A stretch of 64,000 nucleotides of DNA from Bdellovibrionales bacterium Ga0074137. Its GTDB lineage: Bacteria > Bdellovibrionota > Bdellovibrionia > Bdellovibrionales > JAMPXM01. The notes beneath the pieces were generated by a model. That model did not search any database. It was not told where the DNA came from and saw only the letters and a program-made list of their open reading frames with translations. Below, piece by piece: positions 8,451 through 17,785 of the stretch. How positions within the stretch are numbered: position 1 is the stretch's first letter; each line of letters starts with the position of its first letter. The stretch lies in NCBI GenBank assembly GCA_001464715.1, contig LNDT01000031.1:124001-188000 (forward strand), given 5' to 3'. The translations under genes and the position numbers were made by a program.

Positions 8451-9158
8451 TTAAACAGTCTTGATATTCTGAGCTTTAGCTTTCGGAGATTTGTCGATAC
8501 CGATTGGAGTCGGATACGCTTTTCCAAAATGATTGAAGTCGCGCGAACGCAAACCTTCGATCAATTTGTTCGAGTGCTGATCGATCTCGTTGAAAAGACG
8601 CCCCTGCTTTGCGTGAAGAAACGAATAGACAACCATGACCGGGATCGCCACCAAAAGACCTGCCGCCGTCGCGTTCATCGCCAGAGAGATACCATCGGCC
8701 AGAAGCGACTGCTTCTGCGAAGGGTCGGCGAAGCTTACCGCTTTAAACGACATGATCAGACCAACAACCGTTCCGAAGAGACCGACAAGAGTCACAACGT
8801 TCGATACCATTGAAAGATAGCTGAGACCCTTGGTCAGCTTTGGAGCAACTTCCGAAGCCGCAATATCCAAAGACTGATCAATCGCAGAGTCGTCGCGATC
8901 GGCGCGTTCAAGAACACGTTTCACAACAGCGGCCAGCGGCTTTTTCTCGTTCGCTGCGCAATATGTGATCGCCTCTTCGATTTTGTCTTCTTCAACCCAC
9001 TTCATGATCTTCGCCATGAAAGCGTCGGAGTCCATGCTGTATTCAAAATAAAGCGCTTTGACCCTCTCGAACGTCAGTGCGACAGCAAACAAACCCAACA
9101 AACCAATTACGACGTCGATTAGGTAGAAATCGACCGCCATTTTCATCAACGTATTCAT
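8451..9158 (-). CDS. MotA/TolQ/ExbB proton-channel protein
   Basis: 235 residues. There is an N-terminal span (VVIGLLGLFAVALTF), a cytoplasmic loop, then two spans at the C-terminal half containing TLVGLFGTVVGLIMSF and AMNATAAGLLVAIPVMVVYS, the classical ExbB/TolQ signature with Gly-rich packing and the conserved Thr/Ala positions. ATG 9158 is preferred over a TTG at 9164 because AAAGGGG precedes it by 7 nt. Eleven bases separate it from the first ExbD gene. It is the inner-membrane channel of the motor encoded by this operon. Confidence 0.92.
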   Translation of the reverse strand: MNTLMKMAVDFYLIDVVIGLLGLFAVALTFERVKALYFEYSMDSDAFMAKIMKWVEEDKIEEAITYCAANEKKPLAAVVKRVLERADRDDSAIDQSLDIAASEVAPKLTKGLSYLSMVSNVVTLVGLFGTVVGLIMSFKAVSFADPSQKQSLLADGISLAMNATAAGLLVAIPVMVVYSFLHAKQGRLFNEIDQHSNKLIEGLRSRDFNHFGKAYPTPIGIDKSPKAKAQNIKTV

Positions 9159-9225
9159 CTTCAATCCCCTTTATAATTCAAACCTTAAAACAAAAACTTC
9201 TCTTCAAATTCATCTCATCGAAACG

Positions 9226-10116
9226 TTAGGCCGAAGCCGCTTGCGCTCGATTCTTAAAATAGTTCTTCACTCGCTCTTCGGCTTTTGGATCCATTTTTAC
9301 GAACCGAACGCCGTAGTGGATGGGTGCTTTTGCGTCTCTTGCACCGCGAGCAAATTTCTTAGAAACGATTTCTCCGATCGCATTGAAAGACGGGAGTCCT
9401 TCCAGCGAAGAAAAGTGGACGTGTATTAACTGACCTGGGACCAAACTTGAATTTCGGATGATTAATCCCGTACCACCAGCGCTTCCCTGAACCATGCGCC
9501 CGGGGCAAACGGTTGTGTTGTCGTTGATCAGAACATCGTTCTCAATCGCAAGGCGCGCATGCCGACGTTGAGCGAAAACCTCACCGTGAGCTTTTTTGTT
9601 CTCCAGAGCCTCAAGCAGCAATCGAATGGCATCAGCTGCGAACTTTTCATGCTCGGCCAGCCGAACCCATGACTCCATTCCTTCTTTCCAAATGTAGTCG
9701 AATTCAAAAACTGATTTGTCTTGCAACGCCTTGACGACACCGAAGTAATTGAAGGGACCAAATTTCTGCTGGCCGCGAGTCACATACCACTGGATGGCGT
9801 CGTCATCCGACATCGAAATTGAAACGGGCGCAGTGACCTGCACCGGAACAACGGCGGGACGCGCTTTCGAAGTCTCTACGGACGACGGTGCGCCTCCGGA
9901 TTTCGGGGGCGCCATTGGCTTCAGCGTTTGAAGATACGACTTGAGATCGCCGAATTCCAAAAGAGGAACCCAGTCCGTTGCGGAATCGTCCCAAGCGAAA
10001 TCGGTGATTGCGATTTCATTCGACGCCAACTTTTGAGCTATCACTTCAACGGTCCAAGGCCCCAGCGTTTCGCCGTTCTTGGACACGTGATACTGGCTAT
10101 TTTCCGTCTTCGCCAT
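9226..10116 (-). CDS. GYF-GYF-PilZ protein, probable c-di-GMP-responsive regulator
   Basis: 296 residues, cytoplasmic. Two GYF_2-like modules are seen at about 8-57 (YHVSKNGETLGPWTVEVIAQ) and 110-160 (WYVTRGQQKFGPFNYFGVVK). A PilZ domain follows at about 183-290: QRRHARL gives the RxxxR half of the c-di-GMP site, while the DxSxxG half reads GSAGGTGL and is therefore non-canonical. GYF domains bind proline-rich segments. GAGG stands 7 nt before ATG 10116. As first gene of the motor operon it could couple c-di-GMP level to motor assembly. Ligand binding is uncertain because of the altered second motif. Confidence 0.82.
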   Translation of the reverse strand: MAKTENSQYHVSKNGETLGPWTVEVIAQKLASNEIAITDFAWDDSATDWVPLLEFGDLKSYLQTLKPMAPPKSGGAPSSVETSKARPAVVPVQVTAPVSISMSDDDAIQWYVTRGQQKFGPFNYFGVVKALQDKSVFEFDYIWKEGMESWVRLAEHEKFAADAIRLLLEALENKKAHGEVFAQRRHARLAIENDVLINDNTTVCPGRMVQGSAGGTGLIIRNSSLVPGQLIHVHFSSLEGLPSFNAIGEIVSKKFARGARDAKAPIHYGVRFVKMDPKAEERVKNYFKNRAQAASA

Positions 10117-10333
10117 GGGGGAACCTCACTTTGTCGCAAGCGACAATCGCCTATCGCAATTTGCAACGCTCCCCTTGAGTCCAAGAGTTCAGTGTTGAGA
10201 AGTGTGTCCTGATATGAAACGAAAAGACGAGAGTTGCCGGGGAACCATGACGATCACGTCACGATTGTCCGACCGGGTTTCAACGAAGTGTCGAACTTTC
10301 CAACAGGGGGCTGAAAGTGGAAACGAATCCGTT

Positions 10334-11638
10334 CTAAGGCTCTGAAACGTGATGGTTTTTAACGTAACTCGTGAGGAACATTTGGGCCAAGGTCGCCGAT
10401 TTCACTCGCCACTTTTCTTCGTTCACCGTCAGCGCAGCCACAGCGATCCTACGATCGCCAAATCGCGCATAACCGATAAACCAGTCGCACTTACCACGTG
10501 GATTGAGTCCAGTGAGCGAACCGGTTTTTCCGCCAAATTCGACCGTCTCAAAACGGCGCGCACGCAGGGCCTGCCGAAATGATTTTCGAGACGTTCCACT
10601 TTGCACGGTCTGCTCAAAGAGCTCTCGCAGCTGGCGGGCCGTTTCAGGTCCGACAACGATCGATGCACGACGAGGCGCCGCCTGATAGAGCGATTCGCCC
10701 TGCGCATTTGTCACCGAGTCCACGATGTAGGGCTCCATCATGACGCCATCATTCGCGACTGCAGCCGCAATCATCGCACCCTGAATTGGAGACATCGTAT
10801 TGTCTTGAGTAAAGCCCGACGCTGCCGAGACAACACTCCACGGATCGTCCGCAGTGAAGCGTGAGTAGCCAATCTGAATGGGAATATCGGCTCGAATAGG
10901 ATGATTGAAATGAAATCTCTCGGCGTAGGTGCGAAGTGTTTCTGGGCCCGCGTAAAAAAGACCGAGCTTTCCAAAAATGGTGTTCACGGAAGAGCCAAAC
11001 GCTTCGCGAATCGTCATCCGACGCGTCCAACGATTTTCTTTCGCATCGACAACGTTGCGGCGATAAAGCGTGTGATTGGCACCGTTAAAAGCAATTCGTG
11101 TATTGGGCGACACCTTGTCCGTATCAAGCACGGCACCAGCGGTAACGACTTTGAAAATTGAGGCCGCCGGGAAAGTCGCTTTCAAGGCAAGATTTTCGGC
11201 TCCCGAGTCACCTTGCGTTCGGCTGGCCATCGTGAGAATTCGACCCGTCCGCGCATCCATAGCGACAAACACACCGAAGTCGGGCCGATACTGAGTGAGA
11301 AGTTTCTCCATCATGGCCTGAGCTTCGGGCTCGAACGAATACTGAAGGCGACCCACGACAGGAATTGCTCCAACAGAGAATTGGGATTCCGCAGGGAATC
11401 GGTTGTGAACAACCTCGGATCCTAAGGAAAGCGAAATGTCATCCTTCGAGAGAACGGAATCGAGCACGGCTTGTACCGACTCCTGAGGTCCGCCCATTTC
11501 GGGATCGTAACCTGCAGGACTACGCGCGCCCTTCATCGATGATTCACGGTCAACGCACGCCGAGAAACTGAGAGCTGCCAAACCTGCAATAAGTGAAAGC
11601 GTTGCCGCAAGGGACGTCCTGCCCCAGAAATCGTTCAT
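10334..11638 (-). CDS. Lipoprotein penicillin-binding transpeptidase
   Basis: 434 residues. An N-terminal lipoprotein signal ends at Cys28 (LSFSAC). The transpeptidase active-site triad is complete: S160-IFK (PAASIFKVV), S217-VN (GSSVNTIFG) and K371-TG (GGKTGSLTG). The domain resembles the C-terminal half of class B PBPs, but no dimerisation/pedestal domain precedes it; only about 90 residues lie between the lipid anchor and the catalytic fold. It probably cross-links peptidoglycan or acts as a lipid-anchored beta-lactam-sensitive enzyme. The start at 11638 is set by the lipobox; an ATG at 11719 would bury the signal. Confidence 0.88.
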   Translation of the reverse strand: MNDFWGRTSLAATLSLIAGLAALSFSACVDRESSMKGARSPAGYDPEMGGPQESVQAVLDSVLSKDDISLSLGSEVVHNRFPAESQFSVGAIPVVGRLQYSFEPEAQAMMEKLLTQYRPDFGVFVAMDARTGRILTMASRTQGDSGAENLALKATFPAASIFKVVTAGAVLDTDKVSPNTRIAFNGANHTLYRRNVVDAKENRWTRRMTIREAFGSSVNTIFGKLGLFYAGPETLRTYAERFHFNHPIRADIPIQIGYSRFTADDPWSVVSAASGFTQDNTMSPIQGAMIAAAVANDGVMMEPYIVDSVTNAQGESLYQAAPRRASIVVGPETARQLRELFEQTVQSGTSRKSFRQALRARRFETVEFGGKTGSLTGLNPRGKCDWFIGYARFGDRRIAVAALTVNEEKWRVKSATLAQMFLTSYVKNHHVSEP

Positions 11639-11731
11639 ACTAAAAGTGTGAGGGCAGATGAGCTTTGCGTCAACCCTAGATCCACCCGAGGTAGGTCTAG
11701 TCGCCTCATAGCGAACCATGCCGAACTGAAA

Positions 11732-13198
11732 TCAATCATACAGCGAATGACGACGTAATTTTAGGTCGCTGAATTCTATCGAGCGATCTTCTTCGGAGGT
11801 TCGATTTCGAAGGAAAAAAGCGGCGGTACCTTGTCGCTGAATTTCAACAGTCTCTTCCACAAGGAATGCGGCACTTTGCGCTGTTCCGCACTCTTCCGCA
11901 CAAGACAAGGAGTCCTCTGCATGCGCGGTCGCCGTCTTCGAACCTGTCAGCAAAAGAACAAGACCCGTGACTTCGCCTTTTTCAGATTTGCGCACGACTT
12001 CCAAAATGCGCCAGGTCCCCGTCGATGACCAGGATCGCGCCACCCTCACTTTATCCACGAAGATTCGCGCGTAAAACGTTCCGTCGCTTCGGAATCGAAA
12101 CTTCCAGATATTTTTCTGATCCTCAGTTCGCAGCTCACGATCAACAATATCACCATATCCGTGGGCTCGGGCCTGTTTTGCCGAAACACTTTCTGACTCA
12201 ACATCGGCCTCGGAAGCAACAACGGGCACAACCGGAAACCATACTTCTCCGCCAGCGAGAATCTGAACTTCTGAAAGAACAGGTTCGCTCTTTAGCGTCT
12301 CTTGGTTTCCCGTGGCCGGATTGGAAAATACAGAGACCGATCGTAACTCAATTTTACGAATGGCACGGGGAGGTTCAATTTTCAAATTTTGGAATCCTCT
12401 GACATCTTCCAGCGCAAATCGCATCGGATCTCCGCCATCAACAATTACGTCCAGCTCTCTCACTTTATCGCTGTCGCCGAAGGCTGCCCCAGGGTACTGA
12501 TTGCCGTTCCAGATTCGAAGTCCGTCGACGATCAACGGACTCTCCCACTCAAGTTTCCAGACTCCCGCCTTGCGAGCGCCTTCCCACTTTGTTTTCTTTC
12601 CATCAGGTACACGGCGATCAAAGGTTCCGTAAGAGCCATCGGCGACCACAAGGTCTCCGATCGCTGGAAGAGCACGAGGTCGCAACCACTCATTTTTTGT
12701 CGCAAGACGAATTGTCTCTAGGCAAAGCCCCTGTGACTCCAGAAAGTTTAAAGTTAAAGCCGTAGCTGCCCGTTTGACCTTAAATTTTACGAGCCGGCCG
12801 CCGCCATCGCTAAAATAGCGTCGCACATTGAAATCGAGAAAAAGCTCGACACCGTCAGCAAAGGGCTTCGTACCTTTGCAAGTTTCTACTTCTACAGAAT
12901 CTATCTCGAGAGGTTTATTAAAAACGACGGACCACTTTGAGTATTTTTGATCGACAGGAAACTGAAGCCTTGTGGCTAAAAGATCGGGAGCTCGCCCCGC
13001 ACGTCCCGCTTCACCATTCAAAAACAAAATCGGGTGTCCGCTCTTTAGTGAGGTGCTCATCGCTGTCAGAGCTCGAGCCAATGAAACCGGCTGAGCCTTG
13101 GCTTTTACTTTGGTGGCTCGAGGCAAGACCTGTGCCTGCGCCGAGCTGAAACTTAGGCACGTGACCGTGAGGCCGAACAAAATTGACGTCACGGACAC
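11732..13198 (-). CDS. Exported protein with discoidin/NADase-type glycan-binding-like region
   Basis: 488 residues with a signal peptide (LFGLTVTCLSFSSAQA). Two jelly-roll-like segments are suggested. The second (WKLEWESPLIVDGLRIWNGN, then KVRELDVIVDGG, then IRKIELRSVSVF) has the order of F5/8 or NADase-type glycan-binding domains. The C-terminal third (KNIWKFRFRSDGTFYARIF) may be a small beta-sandwich. No catalytic motif is seen. The GTG start overlaps the preceding gene by 10 bp, so the two are probably co-translated. The domain assignment is tentative; the secreted, carbohydrate-binding-like character is an inference. Confidence 0.65.
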   Translation of the reverse strand: MSVTSILFGLTVTCLSFSSAQAQVLPRATKVKAKAQPVSLARALTAMSTSLKSGHPILFLNGEAGRAGRAPDLLATRLQFPVDQKYSKWSVVFNKPLEIDSVEVETCKGTKPFADGVELFLDFNVRRYFSDGGGRLVKFKVKRAATALTLNFLESQGLCLETIRLATKNEWLRPRALPAIGDLVVADGSYGTFDRRVPDGKKTKWEGARKAGVWKLEWESPLIVDGLRIWNGNQYPGAAFGDSDKVRELDVIVDGGDPMRFALEDVRGFQNLKIEPPRAIRKIELRSVSVFSNPATGNQETLKSEPVLSEVQILAGGEVWFPVVPVVASEADVESESVSAKQARAHGYGDIVDRELRTEDQKNIWKFRFRSDGTFYARIFVDKVRVARSWSSTGTWRILEVVRKSEKGEVTGLVLLLTGSKTATAHAEDSLSCAEECGTAQSAAFLVEETVEIQRQGTAAFFLRNRTSEEDRSIEFSDLKLRRHSLYD

Positions 13199-14301
13199 GC
13201 TACTTTCTCAGCCCGACGCAAAGGGGCTGAACCCGCACCCATCGCCGCAAAGGGAACCTCTGTCGAGTAGTAAAAGCCCGTCCGCTGTGCATCGTAAGTG
13301 ATTGTTTCCTGCTGTTGAAGCGCAGGAAGTGACGAGGCCGCCAAGTGAATGCGGCTACGCGATTCGATCGACCAAGCCGGAGGCGGCCATTGTTTTTTTC
13401 CCGATGACGGCGACGGCAAGTCGGTGCGCACAAGTAACTCGAAAGCATCTTGATAGGTCAGTAAGAGAACGCGAATTGTTGAATTCGGCCCCGCCACATC
13501 CACCGATAAATCTGTTACCAGAGCACTCAGGCCCTGATCACCGACCCACGTCGGAACATCCCAAGTCGCAACACGTTCCATCTCTGAAGTTTCAAAGTTT
13601 ATGACATAGACTCCGGCCGCTCGTGTCGCGCGGGCTTTGCGATCTTGCTCTTTGGTCACAATCAATCCGAACTTCCGACTTAATATCGCAAAGCCTTCCG
13701 CATTTCTCGCTCCGTCCGGGTACTTCAATTTTAATTTCAAATCGAGTTTCGCATCGACGCTGGTAATGGGTACCGCAGAGCTAGGCTTTGGAAGTGAATC
13801 AATTCGAAAAAAACCAATCTCAATCGATTTTCGTTTTTCACGATTGTCGCCAATGTCTGCGACGGCGACACAGTCCCCTACAAGCTTCCCCGGGCACGGG
13901 CCGACAGCGAGAGCTTCAACATCAAACGCTTTCCAAACTTTGGATCCACCGGTCTCGTCGATCATCCGAAATTCGCCGATGATTTCTCCGGTCAAGCGTG
14001 TTTGAAAAAATCTCGGTTTATCTCCGGAATCATTCGTCACAAAAAAACTTTGCCCATCGGGTGCCAGCGCAAGACCGCTCGCTTCATCGATCGGGTCCGA
14101 CTTAAATCGACCCACGTCACTAATGTGTGGTTTTATATCGCACGTCGCTGCGCGTGATGGGCTCGAAAAAAGCGCAAAGCTCATGGCTGAAATGGCAATT
14201 AATGCGCAGATTGCACAACGCCAATTCAAGATCACGGGACGGCGAGAGATGAAACCGGCGACTAATTGCAAAAGCATACCAAATCGTTCCAGGTGTGACA
14301 T
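13189..14301 (-). CDS. Exported beta-propeller-like protein
   Basis: 370 residues. A long N-region and signal peptide end near SPSRAATC. The mature protein contains repeated strand patterns typical of propellers: EASGLALAPDGQSFFVTNDS, DVEALAVGPC, and CVAVADIGDNREKRKSIEI. The VADIGDN motif is shared by a large family of uncharacterised secreted propellers related to phytase-like esterases. No substrate can be assigned. ATG 14301 is chosen over the adjacent TTG. Its promoter must lie in the 40 bp shared with the divergent hydrolase gene or overlap it. Confidence 0.65.
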   Translation of the reverse strand: MSHLERFGMLLQLVAGFISRRPVILNWRCAICALIAISAMSFALFSSPSRAATCDIKPHISDVGRFKSDPIDEASGLALAPDGQSFFVTNDSGDKPRFFQTRLTGEIIGEFRMIDETGGSKVWKAFDVEALAVGPCPGKLVGDCVAVADIGDNREKRKSIEIGFFRIDSLPKPSSAVPITSVDAKLDLKLKLKYPDGARNAEGFAILSRKFGLIVTKEQDRKARATRAAGVYVINFETSEMERVATWDVPTWVGDQGLSALVTDLSVDVAGPNSTIRVLLLTYQDAFELLVRTDLPSPSSGKKQWPPPAWSIESRSRIHLAASSLPALQQQETITYDAQRTGFYYSTEVPFAAMGAGSAPLRRAEKVACP

Positions 14302-14340
14302 CAAGATGGCAAGAAACGTCTTATGACATTGGGGGGATTT

Positions 14341-16656
14341 ATGATGTCGAGGGGTTTAAACCATTTCGCGAGCCTTTTTATGGCCACAATTGCTCTGACT
14401 CTTGTGGTCAGCCTAACAACAGCCATTGCGGCGACGCCTTCGGCTGTTACGTCCGCTGTTGCATCGGCTTCGGTGATCGCTCCGGCGACGTCCGCAGCAG
14501 GACCAATGAAAACGGCGACGGCCGAGTACCGACTTAAACCATCTATTGATCCGGACGTACTTGAGGATTTTGCGACAGAAATTTGGGCCCGCGTTTATTG
14601 GCCCGAGCCAGGATCAGCGACGGCAAAAAACAAAAAGCACCCACTGCTCGTTTTCCTTCACGGAAACCACGGCACTTGTGGCCGCGGAACAAATCCCCGT
14701 GACGATGTGTCGTGCGAATACACCAACGAAGGTACCTGTCCTTCAGGCTTCGTCGTGACACCCAACCACGAAGGTTACAACTACACGGCCGAGAATCTCG
14801 CCTCATGGGGCTACGTGGTAGTATCGATCAACGCCAATCGCGGCATTACCTGCGGCGGCGGCGGAAGTGACGACTGGGGTTTGATTCTTGCCCGCGGTCG
14901 ACTGGTATTAAAGCATTTGCAGCTTTGGAATGAATGGTCGAATTCCGGTGGAGCTCCGGCGTCTTTGGGAGATCCGAAACAGTTCCTCAACCGTATCGAT
15001 ATTGCGAACGTTGGTTTGATGGGCCACTCGCGAGGCGGAGAAGGCGTTCGCGCGGCCCTTAATTTGTATCGTGACCCTGGCAGTGTTTGGAAAACTCGAA
15101 TTCCCAATCTCGACATCAAAGCGATTTATGAAATCGGTGCTGTCGACGGCCAGTCAGATCGCGTTCTCGATGCGCCTTCTGTTGCCTGGACCCAACTTCT
15201 TCCCCTCTGCGATGGAGATGTCAGCGATCTGCAAGGACGCATGCCTTTTGAAAGAATGATGTCGCGTTTTAATTTGAAATCCGAGGCCGAATCTCGGCCC
15301 ACTCCTAAGTCTTTATTGATGGTTTGGGGAGCCAACCACAATTACTTCAATACAGAATGGCAAACGAGCGACGCTTATAGCTGCCAAGGTGAGCCGACCC
15401 ACGCTCCCATTTTCGACGGCGACAAAATCGAATCTCCCCAACAAAAAGCGATCGCGCTGCAAACAATGAATGCGTTCTTCCGTGCGCATGTCGGTGAAGA
15501 AGCTTTGCCAGAACTGGGACGCACTTTCGATCCTGCCTTTGGTCTTCCGGCCCAGCTTTCAAGCGTTGGTCAAATTGATCGCGACTTTGTCCCCGGATTC
15601 GAACTACCGAAGTTTCTTCGCATCGACGATTTCACTTCAAAGACTGGAACAAGCTCCTCGGGGGTTAAAAACAAAAGTTCAGACGTCGACGTGACGCACG
15701 ATCAAAACTCTGAACCGCCGGTTGCCAACATGTACTGGAAGAGCGCCAAGGCAAACACTTACCACCAAATGAATATGTCGGATCTTGGAAAAGGTTCCGA
15801 CGTGTCGACATTTGATTTCTTAGATTTCCGCGTGGGACGCTCGTTCTCGGACGCGGAAAAAAATCTCAAGTCGCCGGTGGAATTTAGTGTTCAGCTGGTG
15901 CAGTCGGACGACTCGCTCTCAAAACTGGTGGAAGTCGCAAACTTCGCAACACTGACGGGACCACCAGAAAGTGGCGCAGAACTCACTCAGACGGTTCGAG
16001 TTCCGCTCTCCGCCTTCGGACCGACAGATCTTAAGGCGATTCGCGGCGTTCGATTTGTTTTCAACAAAACACCAAAAGGGACGATTCGTGCGGCGCACGT
16101 CCGCTTCGGCGTTGAGGCTCATAAAGTAACAACGTTTGGTTCGAAAACTTTTGCTCAAATTCAAGACATCAACAATGCGGTCGCGGTATTGATGGGTGAG
16201 TCTCTCAACACGATGGACTCTAAACCGGCCGAGACGACTCCACCCGAACTCATTCTTCCTCCAGGAAGTCCGCACCTGAGCACGCCATTTTCGCTCACGG
16301 GTCGCACGCACCAACCTCCATCGCGTCGCGCCTCTTGGATGAAGCCCCGCAAAATTCGTCAGAGCTCCTACCTAAAAGGCGCGTCCAGCGTTGAGCTCTC
16401 GGCCTCGACAGCCGACCTGTTTCCCGTTACGAACGCTTTGCCAATTCTCAATATTGAAGGTCGCCTCTTCCCTATTGCTCGTTTTCCATCGAACGGAAAA
16501 ACTCACACCCTGATCTTCTCGATTCCGCTGGAGCAATATGAACAGTTGCCAGCCCATGGGCGAGCCCAGATTCAGTACGGCAAAAATTCCCCCAGACTCG
16601 TTTGGGAGCTTACAGATTTCTGGAAAGCAGAAACGGACAGCCAGATCGCTGACTAG
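14341..16656 (+). CDS. Exported alpha/beta hydrolase with C-terminal sandwich domain
   Basis: 771 residues. GGGGGG four bases before ATG 14341 supports this start over an ATG at 14323. A signal peptide runs to about AIAATPS. The hydrolase domain shows an oxyanion motif LLVFLHGNHGTCG, the nucleophile elbow GLMGHSRGGEG, and further Cys pairs likely forming disulfides. From about residue 420 a second domain of beta character follows. It resembles large dienelactone-hydrolase/acetylxylan-esterase-like secreted proteins. Substrate is unknown; a polymer or ester in the environment or prey periplasm is a guess only. Confidence 0.75.
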   Translation: MMSRGLNHFASLFMATIALTLVVSLTTAIAATPSAVTSAVASASVIAPATSAAGPMKTATAEYRLKPSIDPDVLEDFATEIWARVYWPEPGSATAKNKKHPLLVFLHGNHGTCGRGTNPRDDVSCEYTNEGTCPSGFVVTPNHEGYNYTAENLASWGYVVVSINANRGITCGGGGSDDWGLILARGRLVLKHLQLWNEWSNSGGAPASLGDPKQFLNRIDIANVGLMGHSRGGEGVRAALNLYRDPGSVWKTRIPNLDIKAIYEIGAVDGQSDRVLDAPSVAWTQLLPLCDGDVSDLQGRMPFERMMSRFNLKSEAESRPTPKSLLMVWGANHNYFNTEWQTSDAYSCQGEPTHAPIFDGDKIESPQQKAIALQTMNAFFRAHVGEEALPELGRTFDPAFGLPAQLSSVGQIDRDFVPGFELPKFLRIDDFTSKTGTSSSGVKNKSSDVDVTHDQNSEPPVANMYWKSAKANTYHQMNMSDLGKGSDVSTFDFLDFRVGRSFSDAEKNLKSPVEFSVQLVQSDDSLSKLVEVANFATLTGPPESGAELTQTVRVPLSAFGPTDLKAIRGVRFVFNKTPKGTIRAAHVRFGVEAHKVTTFGSKTFAQIQDINNAVAVLMGESLNTMDSKPAETTPPELILPPGSPHLSTPFSLTGRTHQPPSRRASWMKPRKIRQSSYLKGASSVELSASTADLFPVTNALPILNIEGRLFPIARFPSNGKTHTLIFSIPLEQYEQLPAHGRAQIQYGKNSPRLVWELTDFWKAETDSQIAD

Positions 16657-16794
16657 AGGAATGGGCCCGTGAGGCCCGATCTCATTCTGAGAAGCTACAA
16701 ATCTTATCTTTAGGTTCCCGCCAGCAACGCCGAACAAAAGGGTGTTGTTGGTTGGGACGGTCAAGTGCACCGCCCATTAGTTTTTGGGGGCTTG

Positions 16795-17697
16795 ATGTCA
16801 GTTTTGCGCACATCCGTCGTGATCTTAGCGGCTTTTGCAGTCTCTAGCGCAGAGTTCGCCCACGCCGCCTCCAACAAGAATCGGATCGTTGCGCAGTCGA
16901 ATGTACAGGATCCCGCCACCCGGCAGATAGTTCGAACTGTCGCCAATGAAACGCTGAAAACAATTTCGACGAAAGATTCCATTCCAGATGTCGACGGTCC
17001 GATCTTGGTGCCGACCAAAGTCGAGGTCGAGGAAGCTCCTGGAACTCGGGCACCGGCAGAAGCCGCGCCGTCTCCAGAAGTATCTTCAAAAGTAAACTTA
17101 GATGTATCCACTGTTCCAGCGGATCAAGCGCTGTTGTGGCTAAAGAACGGAAACACGCGGTACTTAAAGAATACGGTACGAAAAGACGGATCAAAACCGA
17201 GCGATCGCCAACGGCTCTCAAAGTCGGAAAAGCCCCATGCGATTGTTCTCGCCTGTTCCGATTCGCGTGTTCCGCCCGAAACTGTTTTTGATCAATCCTT
17301 AGGTGAAATTTATGTGATTCGTACGGCCGGTCAGGCCATTGATTCGGCCGTGATTGCTTCGATCGAACATGCTGTAGAAACACTTGATCCGAAATTGATT
17401 GTTGTCCTTGGTCACACCAGCTGTAGCGCAGTTCAAACAGCGCTCGATTCTGATGCGTCATCGGTGGATGACCTCGCTTCGGTAATCCGTCCTCGTCTTC
17501 CTGTTCGGACGAATGAGCGCGGCATCGCCAGCGCGACTTCGAAAGGACTTGAAACTGAGTCCTCGGCGAACGCGCATGGTGCTGCGTCAGATCTCATTCA
17601 GAAGTCAAAAATTCTTCGACAGCGCGTCGAGAGCGGTGCCCTCGTCATCAAACCTGCGCTTTACCATCTCGATTCCGGCCTCGTAAAATTTTACTAA
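16795..17697 (+). CDS. Exported beta-class carbonic anhydrase
   Basis: 300 residues. A signal peptide (VVILAAFAVSSAEFAHA) is followed by an 80-residue low-complexity linker rich in Pro/Ala/Glu. The catalytic domain then begins. Zinc ligands are Cys154, His207 and Cys210 (LACSDSRVP and VLGHTSCSA), with the Asp156-Arg158 dyad intact. The enzyme interconverts CO2 and bicarbonate, here most likely in the periplasm. TGGGGG before ATG 16795 supports this start over ATG 16765. The long linker before the fold is unusual for the family. Confidence 0.9.
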   Translation: MSVLRTSVVILAAFAVSSAEFAHAASNKNRIVAQSNVQDPATRQIVRTVANETLKTISTKDSIPDVDGPILVPTKVEVEEAPGTRAPAEAAPSPEVSSKVNLDVSTVPADQALLWLKNGNTRYLKNTVRKDGSKPSDRQRLSKSEKPHAIVLACSDSRVPPETVFDQSLGEIYVIRTAGQAIDSAVIASIEHAVETLDPKLIVVLGHTSCSAVQTALDSDASSVDDLASVIRPRLPVRTNERGIASATSKGLETESSANAHGAASDLIQKSKILRQRVESGALVIKPALYHLDSGLVKFY

Positions 17698-17785
17698 TCT
17701 CTATTTTGATCCTTCCTGTCTCGCAATGAAGCGGCGCGCTTATTCTGTCCTTTTTTAAAACGAACGGTCGTGCTATTTTTAAGGC

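Noticed and set aside
10247-10345. Small plus-strand frame with GGGG before ATG
   Set aside because: It runs into the 3' end of the transpeptidase gene, has no protein character and no terminator.
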